Below are positions 10,806-21,310 of a DNA stretch of 64,000 nt, piece after piece. The stretch covers positions 58,202,039 through 58,266,038 of the forward strand of contig OY997593.1 in the NCBI GenBank assembly GCA_963921825.1, written 5' to 3'. How positions within the stretch are numbered: the stretch's first letter is position 1; the number at the start of each line of letters is the position of its first letter. Origin of the DNA: Erodium maritimum. Lineage: Eukaryota > Streptophyta > Magnoliopsida > Geraniales > Geraniaceae. Under the pieces are notes generated by a model that saw only the letters and a list, made by a program, of their open reading frames with translations, was not told the DNA's origin and did not search any database. The translations under genes and the position numbers were made by a program.

Positions 10806-11864
10806 CTAACCAAGATTAATGTTGAAAGTCCATCTTTCTGGCAAAGGATTCAGGGAGATATATGTGGCCCTATACATCCAGCTAGTGGACCATTCAGTCA
10901 TTTCATGGTCCTGATAGACGCATCCAACAGATGGTCTCATGTATGTTTGTTGTCAACGCGAAATGTTGCATTCGCTAAACTGTTGGCACAAATCATTAAG
11001 CTCAGGGCACACTTTCCTGATCATCTCATTAAATCTATTCGTCTTGATAATGCTGGTGAGTTCACGTCGGGGACGTTCGATGATTATTGCATGTCTATAG
11101 GGATTGAGGTTGAGCATCACGTTGCACATGTCCATACCCAAAATGGTTTAGCAAAATCATTTATCAAACGTATACATGTGATTGCACGTACTTTACTAAT
11201 GCAATCACAATTACCTATTTCTGCCTGGGGGCATGCTGTATTACATGTTGCATCTTTAATTCGGTTGAGGCCTAGTGAATATCACCGATATTCTCCTATG
11301 CAACTTGCGTGTGGTCATGAACCTGATATATCCCATTTGCGAACCTTTGGTTGCGCCGTGCAAGTGCCGATCGCACATCCTAAACGCACGAAAATGGGAC
11401 CCCAACGGCGATTGGCTGTTTATGTTGGTTTCGATTCACCATCAATAATCAGATATCTTGAACCCTTGACTGGTGACATGTTTACTGCGAGGTTTGCAGA
11501 CTATCATTTTGATGAGACATCGTTTCCACCACTGAGTGAAAAAGATAAGCCTCCTGAAGTTAGGCCTGAACTTGATTGGAAAGTAAGTTCCCTGACTCAT
11601 CTTGACCCACGCACGCCACAATGTGAGATGGAAGTCCAGAAGATACTTCATCTGCAGAATGTTGCAAATCAAATGCCTGATGCATTTGCAGACACGTCAA
11701 AGATGACGAGGTCTTATATAGATGCTATCAATGTATCAGCTAGAATTAAAATCACTGGTGATACTGCAAAGACAGCTATCAATTCCTCTAGTACACGCCT
11801 GAAGCGTGGGAGACCAGTTGGATCAAGACATCGTTCCCCGGAAGCGGAAATGTCAAAGGAATAG
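10806..11864 (+). pseudogene. Copia integrase (partial, active-site mutant)
   Basis: The open frame begins inside the integrase core (INVESPSFWQRIQGDICGPI). Catalytic aspartates are visible in MVLIDASNRWSHV and IKSIRLDNAGEF. The third acidic residue, expected as NGLAES, reads NGLAKS (codon AAA), so the DDE triad is broken. The C-terminal part (LRTFGCAVQVPIA, YVGFDSPSIIRYL) is well preserved. It ends at a stop followed by a low-complexity linker. Integrase would join cDNA ends to host DNA. Expression is unlikely, as the start of the gene is missing. Confidence 0.87.
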
Positions 11865-12168
11865 AAGGGATGAAAGAGCCTCATTACCAGAAGTAGTTCC
11901 GGGAGAGCTACTAGAGCCGGTTCCTGTAGAGCTGAGCGGCCCAGAAGTGTTTCCGAGCGATCCGGAAGTGCCGCCAAACGACCCAGAAATGTTTCCGGTC
12001 GGCCCATAAGTGCCACCGAGCGACTAAGATGTGATTTCGACCGATCGAGAAGTGCTTTCGGTCAGCCCCGAATTGGAGCCGACCGACCGGGGAGTAGAAC
12101 CGGTCGGCCCCGACCCAGAAGCGTAGAAAAACTCAAATGTCATTGTCAATGAAATCTTTGCTTTCGCA
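11865..12168 (+). repeat. Degenerate proline/glutamate-rich linker repeat
   Basis: Imperfect repeats of about 24 bp encode (S/G)PEV-P-SDPEV-like units in one frame. They lie between integrase and RT, where copia polyproteins have a variable linker. In-frame TAA (12007) and TAG interrupt it. Confidence 0.6.
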
Positions 12169-13398
12169 GTGGCTAATGAGATAATCAACGAGTTTGATTT
12201 TGAGCCCCGAAGCATTGACGAATGTCGTCACAGAGATGACTGGCCTATGTGGGAAGAAGCAATCCGGGCAGAATTGTCTTCGTTGGCAAAACGCCAAGTC
12301 TTTGGGCCCGTTTCCAAGACACCCGAAGATGTCAAGCCTGTTGGTTACAGGTGGGTATTTACCCGGAAACGAAATGAGAAAAATGAAGTCGCCCGATATA
12401 AGGCTAGACTTGTAGCACAAGGATTCTCTCAACGACCAGGAGTATATATTGATGAGACATATTCCCTTGTAATGGATATGATCACTTTTAGGTATTTGAT
12501 CAGCCTATCAGTCTCTGAAGGACTTGATATGTGCATGATGGACATTGTCACTGCTTACCTATATGGTAATTTGGACACTGACATCTATATGAAACTCCCC
12601 GATGGGTTGAGATTGCATGAAGCAATGGTAGATATCCCTAGAGATCTGTGTTCCATGAAGTTACAGAAGTCTCTGTATGGATTAAAGCAATCTGGTAGGA
12701 TGTGGTACCATCGCTTAAGCGAGTACCTTACCAGAGAATGCTATAAGAATGATGCCATATGTCCATGTGTATTCATCAAGAAAACGAACTCTGGTTCCGT
12801 CATTATAGCAGTATATGTCGATGACATAAATCTAATTGGGACTCCTGAAGAGATCCTCAAAGCTACTGAGTACTTGAAAAGAGAATTCGAAATGAAAGAT
12901 TTAGGCAGAACTAGACATTGTCCTGGCCTACAGCTCGAGCACTTGTCTAATGGAATTTTGATCCATCAATCTGCATATGTTGAAAAGCTCCTGAAGCGCT
13001 TTAGCTTTGAAAATGCTCATCCAATCAGTACTTCAATGGTCATCCGATCTTTAGATCCAAAGAAAGATCCATTTCGTCCCAAAGAAGAAGATGAAAAGAT
13101 ACTTGGTCCTGAAGTACCATATCTAAATTCTATTGGGGGTTTGTTGTATTTGGCACAATGTACGCGACCTGACATAGCGTTCGCAGTAAATGTACTTGCC
13201 AGGTTCAGTTCAGAACCCACTCGACGACATTGGAACGGTATCAAGCATATATTTTGTTATCTGAGCGGAACTAGAAATTTGGGACTTATGTATTCTAAGT
13301 CCAGGGGGCGCTGGTCTGATTGGGTATGCAGACGCAGGTTATTTATCAGATCCTCACAAAGCTCGCTCCCAGACATGATATGTTTTCACCTGCAGTGA
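12169..13398 (+). pseudogene. Copia reverse transcriptase, nearly intact
   Basis: An open frame of 409 codons. RT landmarks in order: GYRWVFTRKRNEKNEVARYK, ARLVAQGFSQRPG, MDIVTAYLYGNLD, KSLYGLKQSGRMWYHRL, the active site VYVDDINLIG, EFEMKDLG and GLLYLAQCTRPDIAFAVN. It copies element RNA into cDNA inside the particle. The frame shifts near 13305-13315, so the last 30 residues are out of register and RNase H continues in another frame. This is the best-preserved enzyme of the window. Confidence 0.92.
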
Positions 13399-13816
13399 AA
13401 CAACAATTTCCTGGCGCTCTACGAAGCAGACCTTGGTTGCGACGTCCTCAAATCACTCAGAAGTTGTGGCGCTACATGAAGCTAGCCGAGAATGCGTGTT
13501 CTTGCGATCTGTTATCAAGCATGTGCTATGCTCGATTAGCATTTCTCCACCAAGTTCTCCTTCAGTTATATATGAAGACAATGCAACGTGTATTGCTCAA
13601 GTCAGAGGAGGCTATATCAAAGGAGATAGGATCAAGCACATCTCTCCGAAGTTCTTTTATACTCATGAGCTCCAGAAGAGTAATGAGATAGATGTCAAGC
13701 AGATTCGTTCATGCAAGAACCTTGCAGATTTATTTACTAAAGCCTTGCCGACTTCTACCTTTGAGAAGCTAGTTTACAAAATCGGCATGCGTCGCCTTAG
13801 CAAACAACTAAAGTAG
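13305..13816 (+). pseudogene. Copia RNase H
   Basis: It continues the polyprotein after a frameshift: GYADAGYLSDPHKARSQT, a TGA, then YVFTCSETTISWRSTKQT, VATSSNHSEVVALHEASREC, YEDNATCIAQ, KHISPKFFYTHELQ and the tail LADLFTKALPTSTFEKLVYK ending MRRLSKQLK at 13816. The motif order and the HISPKFFYTHELQ signature are those of a plant copia RNase H. It would degrade RNA in the RNA:DNA hybrid. One frameshift and one stop break it. Confidence 0.88.
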
Positions 13817-14042
13817 CCTGCCTGAAGTCAGGGGGAGATAAATTTTATGCGCTGCACTCTTTTTCACTTATCCAATTTTTGTCCCACAGGGTTTTCTTGG
13901 AAAGGTTTTTAATGAGGCAGCATCAAGCACATTTTGTGCGTTACACTCTTTTCCTTATAGGTTTTGTCCCACCGGGTTTTCCTGAGGAGGTTTTTAACGA
14001 GGCAACCTGATCTTGAAGCGCATTGTGGTGTCCAAGGGGGAG

Positions 14043-14369
14043 TGTTGTGAGGTGGTAAGTAAAATACCACATGTGGCCACCACAATTAACATGCCACCAC
14101 TAATTGCATGTTAGTAGATTATGTGGCAATGTCTCATGAGCTTTGTATTCCTATAAATAGACGTGCCAACCCCTTGTATTAGTTTTTCCAACACAATCTA
14201 ACACTTCTTTTAAATGCTCCCAATGAATATAATCATTTCTCTACTCTCCATTTTCTAAGTGTTATTTCTTGTCTTGCTTGGTAACCAACCCGTGGACACC
14301 AACCTTCTTATTATTCTTGGGCCATTGGTGTCTTGGTGTTGGTTCCGATCAAACTTGATTATTACAACA
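14043..14369 (+). repeat. Copia 3' LTR with TATA box
   Basis: It starts TGTTGTGAGG directly after the polypurine tract CCAAGGGGGAG and ends ATTACAACA. A TATA box (TATAAATA) lies at 14152-14159, and A/T-rich candidate polyadenylation signals follow. At 327 bp it is short, as in several copia lineages. The right end is inferred from the TG...CA rule without a partner LTR. Confidence 0.82.
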
Positions 14370-14777
14370 TTTATGACTTTTTTTATGAATGCTTGGTTAC
14401 TTGTTTAGCTGCAAAACAGGTGATGGAAAACGTATTGTTTTATGGCTAAATCATGCCAAATTGTTTGTGTTCATTTTTGTCAAATATATTAGAAACTAGT
14501 GGCAAACTACAAAACAGTAATGCTTCCTCAATATGGGGGCCAATACCATGCCTAAATGGGGTCAATAACTTACAAAACTTCAACAATTCTAAAATTCAAC
14601 ACTTGAAAATTTTCCACACTTAGCAAAATTTCAACATAGTTAGCAAAGATAGTAAATTCAGTTGATTCAACATTCAACACTTTTCAAATTTAAGACAACA
14701 TTTTCCATTTCAATCAGAGCTAGGAAATTCTAAACCTAAATTCATTTTCTTACATACAACTTCTCAACTTTCATTAT
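14370..14777. other. AT-rich spacer, no gene seen
   Basis: Plain AT-rich DNA with no ORF, repeat or terminal motif recognised. It adjoins the 3' end of the GRF-like gene and may include its 3' untranslated region. Confidence 0.5.
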
Positions 14778-15344
14778 CTACAACATTTTTAATACAAACA
14801 AGATGCACAAAAACAGAGAAGTACGTTTCTCGTTTAAAACTACAACTATCTCCAATTCTAGAACTTCAATCAATTCATTCTTCCCTGTAATTTCCTTCTC
14901 AAGTCTTGTAGTTTTGGTTTCTAATTCAACTAGTTCTTTATCCAGGGTCACAAAATCTTCATCCACTACTTGAATAATGCACTCCATTGCTTTTATTCGT
15001 GCACACAAACTTGAAAACAATCTTTTTTCATTGTCACAAGTCTTATCATCAATCCATTTGGAAAAATTGCAATTTTGTAATCTCTGCTTATGTGATTCCA
15101 ACTCAGGTTTACAAATAAATTCGAACTAATCTATTCCTCTCTCTAATCTAGTAAGCCGTGTCTTTGCATAAAACTACCCCTTATGCCTCACTTTCGGAAA
15201 CACTAGATCCACGGAATTATGGAAAATTTTGAAACTCACCTTATACCGTGCACAACCAGCAAATGGTCTAGGGTTCTCGTTTATCATGGAAGTTTGAATT
15301 GGAGTTGGCAGACCGCAATAACACCTCAACACTTCGTCCTACAT
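14778..15344 (-). pseudogene. GRF-type zinc-finger protein gene, two exons, nonsense-mutated
   Basis: Exon 1 (15344-15240) encodes ...EVLRCYCGLPTPIQTS...NENPRPFAGCARYK and ends AAG|GTGAGT. Exon 2 (15083-14778) begins after CATAAGCAG and encodes RLQNCNFSKWIDDKTC, then a coiled coil and a hydrophobic tail (SLFLCILFVLKML). The intron is 156 bp and phase 0. CXCG...C...C-x-F-x-K-W is the GRF zinc-finger layout, and GRF plus coiled coil plus C-terminal hydrophobic segment is a common small plant protein of unknown role, probably nucleic-acid binding. The second codon is TAG (ATG TAG GAC GAA), and NPGRRF has become NPRPF. If the stop were sense, the protein would be 136 residues. It is the only gene here not plainly part of a mobile element, though such genes are often spread by repeats. 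Confidence 0.7.
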
Positions 15345-15837
15345 CTTCTTTGATAGTCTTCCTTCCTCTCACGACTTCTCCCTCTTTCTTTGTCTGCATG
15401 TTGAATCCGAGGATTGAGAAACAACGAAGAAGACAGAGGTATTAAGGGAATTCTATCCATTTGCAAAAATTAAACACCGACGTACCAAACATGTGGTCAT
15501 ATTATAACAATTTTTAGAAGGAAAAAGTAACGATGTTTAAAAATGTTAGTTTTTGGTATGTATTCGTTAAAAACATCAGAGTATGTATTCGACATTCGTG
15601 ACAAATTATGGGTAGTTTGTTATAATTAGTACAATTTATTAACTTTAAACTACATTTATTTTTAGATGAATGTCTACATATAAGGAGCAAAGAATTCAGT
15701 GGTGGGATTAAAAATCACAATGAAACAAGTCTGCATTCTGCTGATCATCCAACAAAGTTGTACACGAACCCCAAGCTTTCTCCTTTATCAACTCTATTCT
15801 CGCCCAAACTCATTGAACCTTATCCGCCACCTTAGAG
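15345..15837. other. Upstream spacer of the GRF-like gene
   Basis: No gene is seen. The part just upstream of the GRF-like ATG could be its promoter or 5' leader. The rest is AT-rich. Confidence 0.4.
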
Positions 15838-17250
15838 TTGACGTTCACTAGCAGCGACCACGGCTCTTGCCCAAGTCGTCGCTGGTGCTACCTTCATCCC
15901 CTCTCTCCCTACCTTAGCTCCAGCCTGTTTAGGCTTCTTCTCCGGGCGTCTCTCTTCGTCTCTGTGTTCATTGGGGCTCCACCTTCTTCTCCAGACTGTC
16001 TCCTTCTTCTCTGTCCCGACTTGCTGCGTTATCTACTAGCCACAGCCTCGACCCCTTGCATCTCGAGCTGCCTCGGAGGTGTAGATCTGGAGTTTGCTTT
16101 GTGGATGACCGGAGTTAGTTGATTATGACAGAGCTCCTCATGTTCGTGGTAGACGGTCGACGAGGTTTGCTACTCAGAGATGCCTCGGACGGCGAGTTCT
16201 GTTCTTTTCAATTCATATTTCGGTGAGGTTTCGCACAGTATATTTGAAGTCTGGTCGAGTCCTTCTCCTCCCTTGCTGTTTGGGTCTTGTGGCGGTTGTT
16301 TCGCCAGTTCCGACCATAATTCCGGTGATTGCAGCTCGACCCGATGTCGGTTGTAGTACTGCAGATTGGAAGGTCGGAGACCAGGCGTCCCCCTTGCCTG
16401 ATTGAACTTTGGGGAAGTCTTCTCTTTTTTTTTTCCAATTGAAGCTTTGGGGGATCCTCCGTGCGGATATGTTATCTTCGGTAGGTTGTTGCCGGATTTT
16501 CAGGTGTTGGCCACCGGAAAATCCTCTCTTTTTTCCATCCTTGGAACCCCCGAAGTGTTGACTTGCTCCTACCGACTTGGAGGTCTGAGCTCATACTCGA
16601 TAGAAATACTAATCCTCCCCCTATGGCCTTTTCTCAGTGTTGACCATATTTAGGTATCATAGGGATGACTACGTGCTACATCGTTTGTTCTTGCGTCTCT
16701 CGGGTCATTGTAGGTTTCTTGTTCCAGCTCCGTTCGGGGGACGCGCTTTTTCCTGATTCAGGGTGTAGATCGTTCCGAAGCTGCTCCAAATACATTTGGT
16801 GATTCATGTGGTTTCTCTTGTGCTTAATGGTTGATAAATTTGGGTTAAACACCTTTTCTTTTATCTGCTTCATGGTTGTTAAATCCGGGTGTTATACCTC
16901 TCTTTTTTTTTAATCTTTTTTGCGTTTCTTGATTGTAATATCTGGTTTTTAGACTTTCATTGTTTGTTTTGCTCCCATGTTGGGATGCCAAGATTCCTTG
17001 TATAAGAATGATCACTCTTCTTTATGGGTGGCTTGCTGCGTAAAGCCGGATAGTTTCTTTTCTAGGTTGGTCTTGCCTAACTTCTTTAAGTGTTATCGTT
17101 TTTTGTGTTGGTTCTATTGTATCGCTTGAAAGTTGACATTGATTATCATGATGATTGTTTTGTTGGCCTGTAACTGGATTATGTGTAACTCCTCTTTTGT
17201 TTTAAAAGAAGTTTTAATTCAATTTACTTTACCGATTAAAAAATAAAGTT
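15838..17250 (+). mobile_element. Non-coding retroposon, family shared with 60820-63662
   Basis: A C/T-rich leader is followed by GAGCTCATACTCGATAGAAA, CCCTATGGCCTTTTCTCAGT and a TTAGGTAT block at 16588-16660. This order is matched by the reverse complement of 62411-62500. The 3' part is T-rich and ends with a small hairpin (CTCTTTTGTTTTAAAAGAAG) before TTAATTCAATTT...AAAAAATAAA, as at the 3' end of the minus-strand relative. No domain is recognised in its ORFs. Boundaries are approximate and no TSD was found. Confidence 0.5.
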
Positions 17251-17628
17251 TGGATTCAATCATCCTTGTCAATTATTTTTAATAAAAAAACATTTCTCTT
17301 TTTCTCCAAAATTTTGGGAATCTATTACCCTGGACTGGATGGTCAAAATATCTGGATGGACAAAATGTCAAACTGTGGAATACATGATGTCTTGAATTTT
17401 TGGTGGTTTAGAATCATTGAACGACATACCATTTAAACCTGATCGTTCAAAATGTTATTGTTTTTATTTTCTTTTTATTTTATTTCAATTCAAAGTTTAT
17501 ATAATAGTCCAGTTATAATATTACGGACAAAGTCTAAGCATAAGAAAAATCTAGTCAAAAGAATATAAAAGAACAAAGAGGTTCATAAATAAATCAAAGT
17601 TATTATAAAACATAACTAAACAAGTCAA
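17251..17628. other. AT-rich spacer, no gene seen
   Basis: No ORF or repeat signature. It ends in the sequence used as insertion target by the LINE at 17645. Confidence 0.5.
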
Positions 17629-17644
17629 TAAAGACAAAAACTTT

Positions 17645-20019
17645 AAAGGTTTGGAAAAAACCGCTCTGAAAACCCAAACGGGTACACACGTACCCTCTTA
17701 GGGTTTTTCTTCTCCTGCCTCTATTTTCACCCATCGCCGCTCACCGCCCAGCCTCACCGGTCGTCGTCGGTTCCTTCATGCTGTCCTGTTCCAGCCCCTG
17801 CATCTACGGCCCTCTCCGTCCGGCGTCATTTCTATCGCGCCTGGTGCAGCCGATCCCTTGCCGGGCTTCTTCGTCCGTTCGAGCGCCGTCGGCTCCACAA
17901 CGAGCACCGGTCACGACCCTCTCCGTTTCGTCAACAGATCTGTCATTCGGCGGTCCCGCTTGCTCGAAAATGGAAGGTAACGACCAGATCCGATCCAGCG
18001 AGACTCGTCCACAGCCTCAATCCTCGGCTCCGGCGAGCTTCCTAACTGAGGTAATCTTCCCGGCACCCTCTCATGTTATCTCTCGTTGCCTGCCGGAACA
18101 GAGCCGGCCCACGGGCAGCCTGTCCTCTTCGAAGGACAAACCAGGCGCGGTCCCGACTGGATCGTTGCCATGCTAGGGGCGCAGCCACCGGCGAGCCCTC
18201 GAGGAAGCCGGCAAGAGTCGGCACCGGTCCACACGGATCAGTCGCCGGTCTCTTAGCTTCAGTCGCCTGTGGCGGGGTCCTGGCACCGTCCCCTGACACG
18301 TCTGACAACGGGGTCGTCCAGCCGATCGACAAGTGGGATCGGAGAGAGCTTGGTCTGTATTGCTCCGGTCCCGGACTGGGAGGATGAAGATGATGAAGTG
18401 GTGGTCCCGGTGGAGGCGGTCCCGATGCTCAAAAAAGGGACCTACTAGTTCTCATTGGCGGCCCGGGTCGTAGGAAATTGGAATCATAACCAGAATGCGG
18501 TCTGCGCGATGATGCTGCAGAAATGGAAGGTAGACGACATTCAGGTTGAGTTCCTATCCCCGGAGGTTACGGGGTATCATTTCCCATCGGCTGCAACGAT
18601 GGAGAACATCCGACATCGGGGGCCCTGGATCTTCAAGGGATACCCAGTGCTTCTGGAACCCCTCAGGCCATACGTTCAGGCACACGAGATTGAATTTAAT
18701 CACATTGAGCTGGGTGTCCGTTCCATGAACGTCCCGTCAGGGGTCAGAACCCCGGAGATCCAGAGTTTAACTGCTGCTAATATTGGGGTCCAGGTGATGT
18801 CGGCTCATATTCCGTTTGTCCGTAGGGAGGACATGTTTTTATGGTTGCGGGTACGAATGGAGCTGAACCAACCTCTTCGGCGATGCCTCCGCCTTCGGTT
18901 CCCGGACACAGTTACCTCCATACTGATTGAGTTTCAATATGAAAGGCTCACGGATCTTTGTCGTAGGTGTAGGAGGATGACACACCGGATTACGGGGTGC
19001 ACGACGAACTTACCAGGAATAGGTCGGAAGGAGGTCCGATATGATACTACGATCCTGATGCCAAGGCAATTGGATGTGGATAGGCTGCTGAAGACCGTAT
19101 GGAATGCATCCCCTTCCCAGGAACCGGTGGCTGTTGATGATCTCCTGAATGGGCTCTAACTGAACCCTATGGTCCATTCTAGGGAGATCGTCATGGGGGA
19201 TGGCTATTCTACAGTAGACGTTCAGTCGAAGTCTGACGAACTGGCTAAGACTACCTCAGGAGGGGTGGTCATTTATTTACAGGATGGAGAGGACCGGGAT
19301 TGTGGAGGACCACCGAGGTTTACAAAGCCTGACAATCTGGCTAACATCCACCCTGCTGAAAACCCTCTTGTCTCTTCCGAACCCGCAGACACCTCAGGAA
19401 CTCGGGTAGGGAAGGAGAAAGACCCCAAGAAAGTTTCGGGGAATGCTGGCCCCATTCGGGGGAAGTCCGAGAAATCTTCGCTGCACACAAGGAGCGGATC
19501 GTTGTATGCTCTCCTGCCGGGGGCGAAGAAGTCGCAGGATCACCTGTTCCCTCCTCTAGACTTCACCCAGCTGGCCAACGATGTAGGGGACCAAGAGAAG
19601 AAGGCGGAGGCAGGGCAGCCTCCAATGCAGGAATGACTCGACCCGGCTGGGGTGGGGGGAGCCGATGGAGGACTATACCCACAGACTCGGGATGGCCAGT
19701 GCTGGGTGGTCCAGGGCAGCCTGCATCAACAGCTCATCTTTTTTATCTGCTTTCTGATTATCAGCTTTATTTCTAGAACAATTTATCATTTCGTTTGGTT
19801 ACGTACTTTTATTTTCTGTCTCACTGTTTTGAGACGCTGGTAAGGAGTTGTCTTGAGTTTTTGCCAACGATTACAAGTAGGCTATTATTATGGGTCCATG
19901 AGCGCTGGACTTGCTACGGTCGGTCCGGACAAATATCTGGAACCCTGGGCGTTTACGCCCCTCCCCTGTTTGATTACCTTTGGGTATTAATACTATCTCC
20001 GGTTACCCGTTTAAAAAAA
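17645..20019 (+). mobile_element. L1-type LINE derivative with ORF1 only, TSD-flanked
   Basis: A 2.4-kb insertion between direct repeats AAGACAAAAACTTT (17631-17644 and 20020-20033), ending in a short poly(A) at 20013-20020, the footprint of target-primed reverse transcription. It contains a 5' leader, a DUF4283/zinc-knuckle ORF1 and a 3' untranslated region. There is no endonuclease or RT ORF. Because both TSDs are present, the lack of ORF2 is a property of the inserted RNA and not a later truncation of an end. Confidence 0.9.
17971..19636 (+). pseudogene. LINE ORF1 (DUF4283 with zinc knuckle)
   Basis: The likely start is ATG 17971 (MEGNDQIRSSETRPQPQ). The N-terminal part is split by frame changes at about 18170-18450. 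From 18455 one frame runs through the DUF4283-like core (AVCAMMLQKWKVDDIQVEFL, GPWIFKGYPVLLEP, YVQAHEIEFNHIEL), then a knuckle YERLTDLCRRCRRMTHRITGC (about residues 167-187), then a basic/serine-rich tail after a TAA at 19157 to 19636. ORF1 proteins bind LINE RNA and form the particle that ORF2 enzyme uses. The stops and frameshifts suggest it no longer makes full protein. Confidence 0.82.
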
Positions 20020-20184
20020 AAGACAAAAACTTTTTGCACAATGTTAAGGTGTCTGTTTAGGGATGATAAAACGCCTCGCCCCGACGATGATCCCCATCCC
20101 CGCCCCGCGTGGAGCGGATTCGGGACAAGGATTTTTTAAGCGGGGCGGGGTACGGGGCGATAAACAGGGTCTTTGGCAGGGCAC

Positions 20185-20205
20185 GGGGGGGGGGGGGGGG
20201 GGGGG
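20185..20205 (+). repeat. Poly(G) tract, 21 G
   Basis: An uninterrupted run of 21 G inside the G-rich left arm of the hAT-like element. It could form G-quadruplex structure; its length in the assembly may be unreliable. Confidence 0.9.
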
Positions 20206-20319
20206 TGCAAGCACTTAGGGATTTTGGCAGGGCGCGGGGAGGGGATGAGGAGCACTACCCGCCCCGTACCCCGCACCATTATTTTACGATAAAATATTAT
20301 AATTTATATATACATAATA

Positions 20320-21281
20320 GGGTTATATACTTTTTGGTACACAAATGTTTCGTCCACAAACGATTTGATACCCTTATGTTCCAAATGACCAATTTGGTAC
20401 CTTTTGATTTGTCCACGGACGAAATTGGCACATTCTATTAGAAAACTAACGGAATATTCCACTAAGTTAGTCATGTGCAGTGAAGTGGGTAGCAAAATGA
20501 TGATTTTAACATTTCTTATTTTAAACTTATAAATTTGATAGACAAAATTACCATTATACCCTTAGTTATAATACGATAAATAAATAAATAAAATTTAAAA
20601 ATAAATTCAAAATTAATAAAAAATCAAATGTAAAATATTAAAATAAAATAAAATATTAAAATATCAATAAATAAAATAAATAAATAAAACAATAAAATTT
20701 TAAAAATTAAAAAATTAAAAAAATTAAGACATTAAAAAATTAAAATAAAATAAAATAAAACATTTTAATTTTAAAAAAAATTAAAAAAGCATAAATAAAA
20801 ATTAAAAAATAAGAAAATAAATAGATTAATTATATATGAAAAATTAAAATTGAAGAAAATAATAAATTGTTAATTATAAATTATTCAGAAATTTTAAAAA
20901 CAATTATTAATTATTTCAAAAAAATAATAAATAAGAAATTCAAAAAATATAATAAAATAAAAATTTTATAAAAAAATTAATTCAATTAAATAAAATAAAT
21001 TTATTTATTTTTATGAAAAAAAGACTTATTAAAAAATAAGTTTAAATATAAAGTTAAAAGTCAATATAAGGGTAAAATGGTCATATTACATTAAAGTCAA
21101 AAGTCAACTAAATCAATATAAGGGTAAAATGGTCATTTCAGATTATTCTGTTATTTTTTTAACCCCATTAACTCAATTCGTTCGTGGACAGAACGTTAGG
21201 GTACCAAATTGGAATAAAAATTCATAAGGGTACCAAATCGTTCGTGCACGAAACATTTGGATACCAAAAAGTATATAACCC
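20320..21281. mobile_element. Mutator-like foldback element, 9-bp TSD
   Basis: Terminal inverted repeats begin GGGTTATATACTTTTTGGTA and extend for well over 100 bp on each side (20320-20440 against 21160-21281). The flanks are identical 9-mers TACATAATA at 20311-20319 and 21282-21290, as for Mutator-like elements. The centre (about 20515-21060) is almost only A and T and holds no transposase, so the element is non-autonomous. Confidence 0.92.
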
Positions 21282-21310
21282 TACATAATAATAACAATAT
21301 ACTTGTGTAA

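Larger units (their letters stand above)
10806..14369 (+). mobile_element. Ty1/copia element, 5'-truncated
   Basis: It holds integrase, RT and RNase H in copia order, a polypurine tract (CCAAGGGGGAG before 14043) and a 3' LTR. The 5' LTR, gag and protease are absent; the sequence starts abruptly inside integrase at the gypsy LTR end. It is better preserved than the copia at 883: the RT frame is open for 400 codons with YVDD intact. Confidence 0.9.

Noticed and set aside
16676..16873. Minus-strand ORFs within 15838-17250 as genes
   Set aside because: No domain, and they fall in the T-rich 3' part of a retroposon.
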